From: Lacisediminihabitans profunda
GTDB lineage: Bacteria > Actinomycetota > Actinomycetes > Actinomycetales > Microbacteriaceae
Assembly: GCF_008040105.1 (NCBI RefSeq)
Contig: NZ_VRMG01000005.1
Span: forward strand, 62,001-126,000
Reading direction: 5' to 3'
Length of the DNA stretch: 64,000 nt
A program made the position numbers and the translations under genes. The notes under the pieces are model-generated. The model saw nothing but the letters and a program-made list of their open reading frames with translations. It had not been told where the DNA came from and made no database searches. Shown here in pieces: positions 7,553 to 15,361 of this stretch (the first letter of the stretch is position 1; every line of letters starts with the position of its first letter).

Positions 7553-8392
7553 ATGACCACTGACATGAATTCCGTGTTCAACGCGGAGAATCCCATTGCA
7601 CCACCGGCAGGCGACCGGTCGCAAACAAGATCGACTCGACTGGTCAATGCCGGGCTGAGTGTTCTCCTGCTGATTGTCGCCCTGGGGGCGGTTGAGCTTG
7701 TCAGCCGTTCGGGTCTCGTCTCAATCCTCCTCGTGCCACCGCCCAGCGCCATTTTCGCGACGCTCGTGAACGGCATCGCGAGCGGGATCTATTGGGAGCC
7801 ACTCCTCAACTCGCTCTCCGCGGCCTTCGGCGGCTTCCTGATAGCGGCAGTCCTTGGCTTCGCGATTGGCGGCCTCCTCGCCTCGCTGCCACGGTTGGAG
7901 AGGATCGTGTTTCCCTACGTGGTTGCCTTCCAATCCACCCCCATGATCGCCATCGCGCCGCTGATCATCATTTGGGTCGGATTCGGCATCCAGTCGAAGA
8001 TCGTCGTCGTCATGGTGGTCTGCTTCTTCCCGATCCTCGTGAACACGCTTCAGGGCTTGCGGCTCCGCGATCGTGACAGGCAAGAACTGGCCGTGGCCCT
8101 CGGGGCAAATAGGTGGCAAGTCTTCCGCTACATCCGCCTGCCTGGCTCCATGCCCTACGTCTTCGCCGGCCTGCACGTCAGCGCGATCTTCGCGCTCATC
8201 GGAGCGATAGTCGCCGAGTTCGTGGGCGCGCGGGGAGGGCTCGGCACGATGATGAACGAGCAGCGCGCACTGTTCAACGTGCCAGGAGTGTTCGCCATCC
8301 TCATAATCCTGATGGTCCTCGGGCTGACAGTGAATCTGCTCATGAAGGCACTGGAGAAGCGCGTGACCTTCTGGGCGCGGGAGAAGAACTAG
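7553..8392 (+). CDS. ABC transporter permease, SsuC/TauC type
   Basis: A 279-residue inner-membrane permease with about six hydrophobic segments and the BPD-transport EAA-like loop ELAVALGANRWQVFRYIRLPGSMPY. ATG at 7553 is preferred because it directly follows the ATPase stop (7549-7551). The longer frame starting at 7445 lies inside the ATPase gene. One permease gene implies a homodimer, as in SsuABC systems. Confidence 0.9.
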   Translation: MTTDMNSVFNAENPIAPPAGDRSQTRSTRLVNAGLSVLLLIVALGAVELVSRSGLVSILLVPPPSAIFATLVNGIASGIYWEPLLNSLSAAFGGFLIAAVLGFAIGGLLASLPRLERIVFPYVVAFQSTPMIAIAPLIIIWVGFGIQSKIVVVMVVCFFPILVNTLQGLRLRDRDRQELAVALGANRWQVFRYIRLPGSMPYVFAGLHVSAIFALIGAIVAEFVGARGGLGTMMNEQRALFNVPGVFAILIILMVLGLTVNLLMKALEKRVTFWAREKN

Positions 8393-8479
8393 CGGCACTC
8401 GAGCTTGCGAGTCGTGACCTGCACGCGGCGCGCTAAGAAAAAACCGAACACACCAAGAAAACAAAGGAGTTTTACCCGC

Positions 8480-9565
8480 ATGATGAAGAAAATGGTGTTT
8501 CCCCTAGCGGCGCTTGCGACAGTCGCACTGATCCTGTCAGGGTGTTCTTCCGCCACGCCCAAGGCGTCCTCGTCGTCGGGTGGCCTCACTACGGTGAACC
8601 TGACGCTCCCGGCGCCGGCATCACTCGAGTCGGTTGTCTACGACTGTGTGCCCAACATGGAAGGCTTCTTCAAGAAGGAAGGGCTCAAGGTCAATGTAGA
8701 GACGGCGGAGGGCAGCGTTCTTGCTTTGCAATCGCTCGAGACCGGGACCAGCGACGTCGTCGTCGTCGGCACATCGCCCCTCATGGCCGGCATCGGCGCG
8801 GGATCGACCGCGAAGGCATTCGCCTCCGTGGTGACCGGCAGCTACGCCTATCCCGCGGTGCTGCCGAACAGCCCGATCAAGACCTTCCTCGACCTTCAGG
8901 GAAAGACCGTCGGCGTCCCCAGCCTGCAAAGCGGATCCATTCCGTTCACGCGCGGCCTCGTCGCCCTCGCGGGCGGCAACCCGAAGTTGGTCGAATTCCT
9001 TCCGACTGGATTCGGTGCACCGGCACTCGCGGCCCTGAAGAGCGGGCAGATCGACGCGCTCGGCCTCTGGGACACCGCGTACGAGGTCATCAAGGGACTC
9101 GGCCAGCCGCTGAGGTTCATCCAGAACGACCAGTCGAAGAAGCTCGGTTTTCAAGTCGTCTACGCGGCCAAGTCCGCGTGGATCGACAAGAACCCGAAGG
9201 TCGCCCTGGGCATGTCTCGCGCAATGAACAAGGCCTATGTGTTCGCCATCACGAACCCCGAAGCGGCCCTCAAGGACTGCTGGGACGAGTACCCGAACCT
9301 GGTGCCAACCGGCGTCGACCCTGTCAAGGCGAAGGCTGACGGTCTGGCCGCGGTGAAGGCCCGGCTCGCATCGAGTGGTCCCGTCGACGGCGTCTACGGC
9401 ACGTCTACTGCGGACCAGGTGCAGACGTTCTACTCGCTGCAGGTGGCTGCCGGCACGGTGAAGCCGGGCATCACGGTGGGTCAGCTGTGGACAGACAAGT
9501 TTGTCAAAGACGCCAACAAGTTCGACGTCGCCGCCGTCAAGAAGGCTGCTGCCGCCAAGAAGTAA
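8480..9565 (+). CDS. ABC transporter substrate-binding lipoprotein (NMT1/SsuA-like)
   Basis: A 361-residue lipoprotein with a basic N-terminus, hydrophobic segment and lipobox ILSGC. The mature part shows the SsuA/TauA/THI5-like fold: FFKKEGLKVNVETAEG, DVVVVGTSPLMAGI, DLQGKTVGVPSLQSG and DALGLWDTAYEV. AAAGGAG ten bases before the ATG at 8480 supports this start. Anchored outside the membrane, it delivers the solute to the permease just upstream. The family binds sulfonates, nitrate, pyrimidine precursors or aromatic acids; the ligand here is unknown. Confidence 0.88.
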   Translation: MMKKMVFPLAALATVALILSGCSSATPKASSSSGGLTTVNLTLPAPASLESVVYDCVPNMEGFFKKEGLKVNVETAEGSVLALQSLETGTSDVVVVGTSPLMAGIGAGSTAKAFASVVTGSYAYPAVLPNSPIKTFLDLQGKTVGVPSLQSGSIPFTRGLVALAGGNPKLVEFLPTGFGAPALAALKSGQIDALGLWDTAYEVIKGLGQPLRFIQNDQSKKLGFQVVYAAKSAWIDKNPKVALGMSRAMNKAYVFAITNPEAALKDCWDEYPNLVPTGVDPVKAKADGLAAVKARLASSGPVDGVYGTSTADQVQTFYSLQVAAGTVKPGITVGQLWTDKFVKDANKFDVAAVKKAAAAKK

Positions 9566-9591
9566 CGATGAACCTATAGCACCGCATGGGT

Positions 9592-9624
9592 GGCCCGGCA
9601 CGTGAGAAATCACGAGCCGTGGCC
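9592..9624 (+). terminator. Possible hairpin terminator after the importer operon
   Basis: GGCC and GGC-CGTGA pair with TCACG-GCC and GGCC around a GAAA tetraloop (loop at 9606-9609), with one A-A mismatch and a short unpaired stretch. It lies 27 bases after the lipoprotein stop. The following T-run is weak (ATCTTT), so termination is plausible but unproven. Confidence 0.4.
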
Positions 9625-9851
9625 ATCTTTGTGTTGCGGCGAGTAATCGAGCATCGCCGAAGTACCACGCCCCGGCATGGCCGGAGGCCTGCCGTGGCCA
9701 AGCTGGGCAGTGCGGCGACAGTTGTGTGATTGTCGCGGTTCACAGTCCGGGAGACGGATCAGGCGGAGTTTCTGCGGGCTCGGTTGGCGGCAAGCAGTCG
9801 CTCCGGTGTCACCCCCTGGAACGGCGAGCTGTACTGATCCTGGAGGTCCTC

Positions 9852-10054
9852 GTGTCCGACCCTAACGCTGCTCTGACCTCGCGTCACCGGCTGCGTCTCG
9901 CGCGTCTGATCGTCGATGAGAATTGGCCGGTCGCTCTCGCAGCCCCGACGGTTCAATGTTTCGGGCCCGACCGCCCAACGGTGGGCCGAACGCCATGCCT
10001 GGATGGGCGCGGCGGGATGGCCGACCGGTCGGTGCGCCGGCATCGAGACCCACT
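9852..10054 (+). pseudogene. IS481-family transposase remnant (N-terminal fragment, frameshifted)
   Basis: From GTG at 9852 (GGAGG 5 bases upstream) the frame reads VSDPNAALTSRHRLRLARLI, the typical IS481 N-terminal helix-turn-helix lead. A second frame continues with RFNVSGPTAQRWAERH, and a third ends with GMADRSVRRHRDP, matching the conserved MADRSSRPH-type segment. The pieces are collinear but in three frames, so at least two indels occurred, and the DDE catalytic domain is absent. It sits in a 548-base gap between the importer and the acyl-CoA synthetase; I see no clear terminal repeats and nothing else in the gap apart from the hairpin. Confidence 0.7.
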
Positions 10055-10113
10055 ACAACGGCGGGGAGTTGGTGCGGAATTAGCCGGTCAACCAACGTCC
10101 CTGGGCAGTGCAG

Positions 10114-11745
10114 TTAGCCGCCCTGCCCCACGAGGCGGCCGGTCGCGGTCCCGAATCTCGCCGCGAGCTCGCGCTTGAGGATCTTGCCGCTCTCCGTCAT
10201 CGGCCACGTGTCCACCTGGATGATCTCCCGCGGCACCTTGAAACTTGCCATCAGCGAAGCGCAATGTTCGATGATCGCCGCCTCGTCAAAGCGGGCGCCA
10301 CTCATCTGGACGAACGCCACGGGCACTTGCCCGAGCCTCTCATCCGGCTTGCCAACGACTGCGACGTCCGCGACTCCTGGAAACGTTTGGATCACCCGTT
10401 CCACTTCGGCGGCCGACACATTCTCGCCGCCGGGTTTGATCATGTCCTTGACGCGATCCACGAAGTAGAGGTTGCCGCTGCTGTCGAGACGCCCGATGTC
10501 GCCGGTGTGGAAGAAGCCGTCGGCGTCAATGGCCTCCTCGGTGGCTTTCTCGTTGCGGTAGTAGCCGAGCATCACTGACCAGCCGCGAATGATGATCTCT
10601 CCCGTGACGTCCGCTCGATGAGTGGCCCCGCTGTCGGTCTGGATGGCCACCTCTATTCCGGGAATCGCTCGGCCGCAGGAGTGAACCCACACGTCCTCTG
10701 GGTCGTCCAGCGAGTTGATCGTTGTGGTGCCGGCGGTCTCGGTCAGGCCGTAGATGGTCGTCATGACGGCCACACCCATTTCTCGGCTGATGGTGCGGCG
10801 CAACTCGGGGGTTCCCCCGGACCATGCCTTCGTGAGGGTGGCAAAGATCTCGGCGTGGTAGTCGGGGTGAGCGAGTTCCATGGCGTACATCGCCGCCTGT
10901 CCGGTCCGCGCGGTGCACCCATACTTGGGAATGAGTGAGAAAACCGCCTCCGGCGAATAGCGCTCAGGCACGATCATCGTGGGAGATGCGCCCAGGGCCA
11001 TGAGTGTGGTGGCTACCGAACCGCCCACGTGATACATCGGCTGTGTGCTGAAGTAGATGTCGTCGGCATCGATCTGCATGCGCTCGGCGATATACCAGGT
11101 TGCCCCGAGGGTGGCCCGACTATTGAGCAGCGCCCCCTTCGGAAATGCGCTGGTGCCCGACGTGAACTGGAGAAGCACTGGATCGTCTGCGCGACCGATT
11201 ATCGAGGGCGTCTCCGACGCAGCACCGAGCGCCAGCAGCTCCGCCCAAGTGCGACGGCCGGCTCGACCCTGGCTCGCCGCGGCAACCAATTCGACGGCGG
11301 GGGAGTCGAGTGTCACGAGTTCGAGCGGGGGCCCCGGAACAGACCTGGTAACGAGGTCGACGTAGTCGACGTTGTGATACTTCTCTATGAGCACCACGAC
11401 CTTGGGCTGGCAGAGCCCGAGGACGAAGCCGACCTCGTCCTGGCGGTATCTCGTATTCACCGGAACGATGATCGCGCCGAGGTGGCTGCACGCCGTCTGC
11501 AGAATGGGCCACATCGCCGAACCTGGCGCCAGCGCCGCCACGCGGTCTCCCTTGCCCACCCCAAGCGCGGCCAGTCCGGCGGCAACGGCGCGGGACGTCG
11601 TAAGCCAATCCGTGAAAGACAACGCCTGGTGCCATTCCGGACCCTCGAAGTGGAATGCTGGGCGACCGCCGAGGCGGGCTTCGGCGCGTTGGAGGGCCTC
11701 CGCCCAGCTGAATTCGAGGATCTCGGCGAGGTCTGGAGCAGACAT
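10114..11745 (-). CDS. AMP-dependent acyl-CoA synthetase/ligase
   Basis: A 543-residue ANL-superfamily enzyme. It carries the P-loop LLQFTSGTSAFPKGALL, YGLTETAGTT, the hinge region HTGDIGRLDSSGNLYFVDR, GGENVSAAEVE and the catalytic Lys motif SGKILKREL near the C-terminus. It activates a carboxylic acid through an acyl-adenylate and transfers it to CoA. Divergently transcribed from the double CoA-transferase gene. In this block it may create the CoA thioester that the Ltp/DUF35 pair and the 3HCDH-like enzyme could use. Substrate not predictable from sequence. Confidence 0.88.
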   Translation of the reverse strand: MSAPDLAEILEFSWAEALQRAEARLGGRPAFHFEGPEWHQALSFTDWLTTSRAVAAGLAALGVGKGDRVAALAPGSAMWPILQTACSHLGAIIVPVNTRYRQDEVGFVLGLCQPKVVVLIEKYHNVDYVDLVTRSVPGPPLELVTLDSPAVELVAAASQGRAGRRTWAELLALGAASETPSIIGRADDPVLLQFTSGTSAFPKGALLNSRATLGATWYIAERMQIDADDIYFSTQPMYHVGGSVATTLMALGASPTMIVPERYSPEAVFSLIPKYGCTARTGQAAMYAMELAHPDYHAEIFATLTKAWSGGTPELRRTISREMGVAVMTTIYGLTETAGTTTINSLDDPEDVWVHSCGRAIPGIEVAIQTDSGATHRADVTGEIIIRGWSVMLGYYRNEKATEEAIDADGFFHTGDIGRLDSSGNLYFVDRVKDMIKPGGENVSAAEVERVIQTFPGVADVAVVGKPDERLGQVPVAFVQMSGARFDEAAIIEHCASLMASFKVPREIIQVDTWPMTESGKILKRELAARFGTATGRLVGQGG

Positions 11746-11851
11746 GGAGGGCGCCCTTCTTTGGCAAATGCCACAACGCTGTACAGTGCGAGCGCGATTG
11801 GTCGCGCATCTTCAGCGCCATCCTAACGGATGTTTCGCAGAACCAATAGAT

Positions 11852-11858
11852 ATTCGAA
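11852..11858. promoter_or_regulatory. Single ATTCGAA element (site 3) between ligase and CoA-transferase genes
   Basis: One copy of the seven-base element in the divergent intergenic region 11746-11950, about 107 bases upstream of the ligase start and 93 bases upstream of the CoA-transferase start. No second exact copy is visible at the 18-base spacing seen at sites 1 and 2, so it would be a weaker or half site. Confidence 0.4.
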
Positions 11859-11950
11859 GATCTGTCGGTGTGCGCCAAATTTCCCCGTGTTGCGAAAACC
11901 ACTGCTAGCATACGTGCGTATACCCGTCGACGAAGAAGAGGTAATGCGGC

Positions 11951-14239
11951 ATGGCCACGCTAGACAGAATTCGTGTTCTCGATCTGGGGCATTACGTGGC
12001 GGGACCGCTGACGGCGCAACTTCTTGCACAGCAGGGTGCTGAGGTCGTTCGCGTGGACCGCCCGGGCGCGATCGACGGTCTTGCTGACGCGTATCTGCAG
12101 CGCAACAAGCAACGGATCAGTCTGGATCTGAAGAGGCCGGCCGATGTCGAGACCGCTCGGAGTCTGGCAGCTGATTGTGACGTCGTCATCGAGAACTTCC
12201 GACCGGGCGTCCTCGACCGGATTGGACTCTCCGCCGAGGTGCTCATGGCAGAGAATCCCGGACTGATCTACTGCTCGATTCCAGGCTTCGCGGCAGCCGA
12301 TCCACGCTCGCAGGTGCAGGGCTGGGAGGGTGTGATCGACGCGGCGACCGGCAACTGCAGGGTTCGGGTTGGTGAGGCTCCGCCCGACTGGGATTTCACC
12401 AGGCCAACCTTCAGTGCGCTCCCGCTCGCCTCGAACTTCGCGGCGATCCTCTCGGCGACGGCGATCGTCGCGGCCCTGACCGAGCGTGAGGTGACCGGCA
12501 GAGGTGCGCGCCTGGAGGTGCCTCTCTTTGATTCAATGTTCGAGCTAATCGGCGGAGCCGGTGCGTACTCCGCCGAGCGGGGTTTTCAGAGCGAAGCTCC
12601 GCTTATCGCGAATGGCAGCGGAACGTATGAATGCGCCGACGGCACGTTCGTTCAGTTCAACCCGATTGGTGCCACCATGAGATTCCTGATCTGGTTTCTC
12701 GATGCGGCGGGAAAGCAGGACTGGATCGCAGAGGGGCTCGGTCTCGCGTCCTCATACACAGCGGATCCCGAGCTGGCCGCTGCCCTGCGCGTGCGCCTCG
12801 CGGCCCTCTTCCTGACCAGGCCCGCGCAAGAGTGGGAGGAACTCGGGCAGGAGGCCGGAGTCCCGCTCTGCATGGTGAGGTCGTCGCGGGAGTGGATGGA
12901 GAATGACCACGCGCGGGCTTCCGGGCAGGTTGTTGAGGTCACGGACCCTGAGTTCGGACGTACCTGGATGGCGGGGGTGCCCATTCACCTTTCGGAGAGT
13001 CCGTCGGTGGCTCCGACCCCGAGACATGCCGTGGACGCAGACCGGTCGATCGTCCTTGACGCACTCGCGCAGCGCGGTGGTGCTGTGGCGAACTCCGGTC
13101 AGGCTCGCGCCCCCAAGCAGATGAAGGACGTCCGCGTGGTGGACCTCACGCAGATTCTGGCCGGTCCCAGCGCCGGCAGAATGCTCGCGGAGTATGGCGC
13201 AGACGTCATCAAGGTCAACGCGCCACAACGCAACATCGAGGCCCACGGAATAGTCAACCGGGGCAAGCGATCCATCCTCATCGATCTTCAGCGCAGCGAG
13301 GGGCAGGCGTTGCTCTGGGAACTGATTGATCGCGCAGATGTCGTGACCCAGAACTTTCCGCAGGGGACGGCGGAGCGCTATGGCCTCGGGTATCGCCATG
13401 TCCATGCGCGAAGGCCGGACATCGTCTTCGTGTCAGTGAGTTGCTACGGATACGACGGGCCCTGGGCGCAGGGTCGCGGGTACGAGGTGCAGGGGCAGGC
13501 GGTGACCGGCATCATGGAGCGGGCAGGCCGTGGCGGGAAGCCCGCAGTGCTCGGCCCATACAATCCCCTCGATTACGGAACGGGCGCCATGGCCGCGTTT
13601 GCCGCGACTCTGGGCCTGTTTCACAGGGCTCGAACCGGGCAAGGCCAGCATGTTTCAACGTCACTCGCGCAGGTGGGTACCTTCCATCAGGCAACGATGC
13701 TGGTGGGCAATGCCGGCTCGGACGGTGAGGCGGCGGGTCGCGATGCCTTGGGGGCATCGCCCCTTCAGCGTTTCTATCAGGCTTCGGACGGATGGTTCTT
13801 TCTCGGGGCACGCACAGAGCAACTCGAGGCCATAGTTGCCGTCAGTCGAGTGCTGCCAGACGGATCGATCTCGTTCGAAGAGGGGCTCGAAGCCGCTTTT
13901 ATCGCCAAGGATGTCGCGCACTGGGTGCGCAGCCTCCGAGACGGAGGAGTCGGCGCGCACGAAATCGTGCGTTTGCCCGATCTGCTTCTCGATCGCTATG
14001 TCGTCGACTCTGGCCTGCGGGTCGAACAGGTATCGGAGGAGGTGGGGCCAGTGATCATGCCCGGTCCTGCAGTGATCATCGATGGTCGACGGATCAGCGC
14101 CGGCAGACCGGCCAATGCGCCAGGGGCCGACGCGCAATCCGTCTTGGATGAGATTGGGCGAGGCGACGAACTCTCGTCATTGGAGTCGCGCTGGGTCGTG
14201 CAACGCGTCGCGCTCCCGTCAGGATGGCCAAAACCCTAA
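11951..14239 (+). CDS. Tandem (fused) CaiB/BaiF family III CoA-transferase
   Basis: A 762-residue protein with two CaiB/BaiF domains. The first starts at RVLDLGHYVAGPLTAQLL (about residues 7-370) and the second at VRVVDLTQILAGPSAGRMLA (about 390-760). Family III transferases move CoA between acids through an aspartyl-CoA anhydride. In the second domain the catalytic Asp is visible in NPLDYGTGAMAAFA (D541). At the equivalent place in the first domain the sequence is LPLASNFAAILS, with no Asp near residue 161. The fusion therefore seems to have one active and one inactive half, mimicking the intertwined homodimer. GAAGAGG lies upstream of the ATG. Confidence 0.85.
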   Translation: MATLDRIRVLDLGHYVAGPLTAQLLAQQGAEVVRVDRPGAIDGLADAYLQRNKQRISLDLKRPADVETARSLAADCDVVIENFRPGVLDRIGLSAEVLMAENPGLIYCSIPGFAAADPRSQVQGWEGVIDAATGNCRVRVGEAPPDWDFTRPTFSALPLASNFAAILSATAIVAALTEREVTGRGARLEVPLFDSMFELIGGAGAYSAERGFQSEAPLIANGSGTYECADGTFVQFNPIGATMRFLIWFLDAAGKQDWIAEGLGLASSYTADPELAAALRVRLAALFLTRPAQEWEELGQEAGVPLCMVRSSREWMENDHARASGQVVEVTDPEFGRTWMAGVPIHLSESPSVAPTPRHAVDADRSIVLDALAQRGGAVANSGQARAPKQMKDVRVVDLTQILAGPSAGRMLAEYGADVIKVNAPQRNIEAHGIVNRGKRSILIDLQRSEGQALLWELIDRADVVTQNFPQGTAERYGLGYRHVHARRPDIVFVSVSCYGYDGPWAQGRGYEVQGQAVTGIMERAGRGGKPAVLGPYNPLDYGTGAMAAFAATLGLFHRARTGQGQHVSTSLAQVGTFHQATMLVGNAGSDGEAAGRDALGASPLQRFYQASDGWFFLGARTEQLEAIVAVSRVLPDGSISFEEGLEAAFIAKDVAHWVRSLRDGGVGAHEIVRLPDLLLDRYVVDSGLRVEQVSEEVGPVIMPGPAVIIDGRRISAGRPANAPGADAQSVLDEIGRGDELSSLESRWVVQRVALPSGWPKP

Positions 14240-14241
14240 GC

Positions 14242-14271
14242 ATTCGAAATGCACCGCGATATTCTTTGAAT
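14242..14271 (+). promoter_or_regulatory. ATTCGAA operator (site 4) upstream of the GntR gene
   Basis: ATTCGAA at 14242-14248, followed by the imperfect copy ATTCTTTGAAT at 14261-14271, directly after the CoA-transferase stop (14239) and before the GntR ribosome site AGGGGAGGG (14273-14281). Its place is what is expected for autoregulation by the GntR protein. Confidence 0.45.
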
Positions 14272-14289
14272 TAGGGGAGGGTTAAACTG

Positions 14290-15036
14290 ATGCATAAAGA
14301 TCAAAACATGCCGCGCACTGCGTATACGGTGATACCATCAGCTTTCGTGAAGAGCGGGCCGACTAAGAAGACAATGGCGATCGACGTGCGTGATCGCATG
14401 CGATCCGACATTCTCTCTGCGCGCCTCATTCCCGGTCAGCGGCTGATGTTCGCCGATCTGAGCGAGCGCTATGGCGTGAGCGTCGGAGTCACCCGAGAAG
14501 CGCTCACCTGGCTCTCGAGCCAGGGCCTCGTGCAGGCGAATGCCCATCAGGGGTACATTGTGACGCCGCTGTCAATACCGGACCTCACCGAATTGACCGA
14601 GACCCGCATACTCATTGAACCGCTGGTGCTTCGCATGTCGTTCGAGACCGGCGGCATGGACTGGGAGGGTGACGTCATATCGGCTCACCACATCCTGTCT
14701 CGTACGCCGCCGCCTCACGGTCCAAAGGCCCTCGATGAAGATGCACTTGACCAGTGGGCCGAGGTCCACTCTGCTTTCCATGAGGTGCTGTTCGCCGCGT
14801 GCACGAACAAGCGCCTCCTGCGAACGGTGAAGCAACTCGCTGAGGAGGCTGCGATGTATCGACGTTGGTCGGTAGCGCTCGTGTTGAGCAATCCGCAGGC
14901 CGAGAACGAGCATCGTGCACTGCTGGAAGCTGCTCTCGACGGGGACTGGGAACGCGGTGGTGCCGTGTTGAGGACCCACATCGAGCACACTCGCGAGATG
15001 CTCACGAACTACCAGGCAGCTCACCCCGACGAATAG
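14290..15036 (+). CDS. GntR family transcriptional regulator (FCD domain)
   Basis: A 248-residue regulator. Residues about 28-95 form a winged helix-turn-helix (LSERYGVSVGVTREALTWLSSQGLV), and the C-terminal half is an all-helical FCD ligand domain (ETRILIEPLVLRMS, FHEVLFAACTNKRLL, NEHRALLEAALDGDW, H at the end of the metal-site helix). FadR/FCD proteins usually repress acid-sugar catabolic genes and release DNA when they bind a carboxylate. It lies in the middle of the tetronate block, and ATTCGAA elements occur in five intergenic regions here, making it the obvious candidate regulator. Confidence 0.88.
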   Translation: MHKDQNMPRTAYTVIPSAFVKSGPTKKTMAIDVRDRMRSDILSARLIPGQRLMFADLSERYGVSVGVTREALTWLSSQGLVQANAHQGYIVTPLSIPDLTELTETRILIEPLVLRMSFETGGMDWEGDVISAHHILSRTPPPHGPKALDEDALDQWAEVHSAFHEVLFAACTNKRLLRTVKQLAEEAAMYRRWSVALVLSNPQAENEHRALLEAALDGDWERGGAVLRTHIEHTREMLTNYQAAHPDE

Positions 15037-15216
15037 GGCATGTTCCCGGCGGACGGGGCCTGAGCGCCAAAATGCGCGCGGAAGGGCTGTCGGTCAGATC
15101 GCCCACTATCGCCTCGCCTCTGGGCTTCCGATGCCTGACACCGTCGCCGAGGCTTCCCCTGCTCGCGGGGAGCGAGATCCCCGGACATCGATCGGTCTTC
15201 CGGCACTTTCACGCTA

Positions 15217-15248
15217 TCGACAATTTTCGAATATCAAGTTATATTCTT
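15217..15248 (+). promoter_or_regulatory. Promoter with ATTCGAA-like operator (site 5) for the tetronate operon
   Basis: TCGACA (15217-15222) and TATATT (15240-15245), 17 bases apart, make a strong actinobacterial promoter. TTCGAA (15226-15231) lies in the spacer, and a degenerate half (ATTCTT, 15243-15248) overlaps the -10 box. The remaining part of the 325-base gap between the GntR stop and the kinase start shows no gene with a convincing ribosome site. Confidence 0.55.
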
Positions 15249-15361
15249 TTTGGGTCCGCGCATTCGACGGTCCCAGGACTAGTGAGACCGCGTCTGTCAG
15301 CGGCTCACGGCGCCGATACGCACCTCGATTCCGGTGCAACACCCCTGAAGGGCCCTCGAAA

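Noticed and set aside
6763-9565. Naming the importer as a taurine or alkanesulfonate system (ssuABC/tauABC)
   Set aside because: No desulfonating oxygenase is nearby and its promoter shares the ATTCGAA operator with the tetronate genes, so a sulfonate role is not supported.
9566-10113. A complete small gene in the gap after the importer
   Set aside because: Frames here are short, shifted and match only pieces of an IS481 transposase N-terminus, so I call it a remnant.
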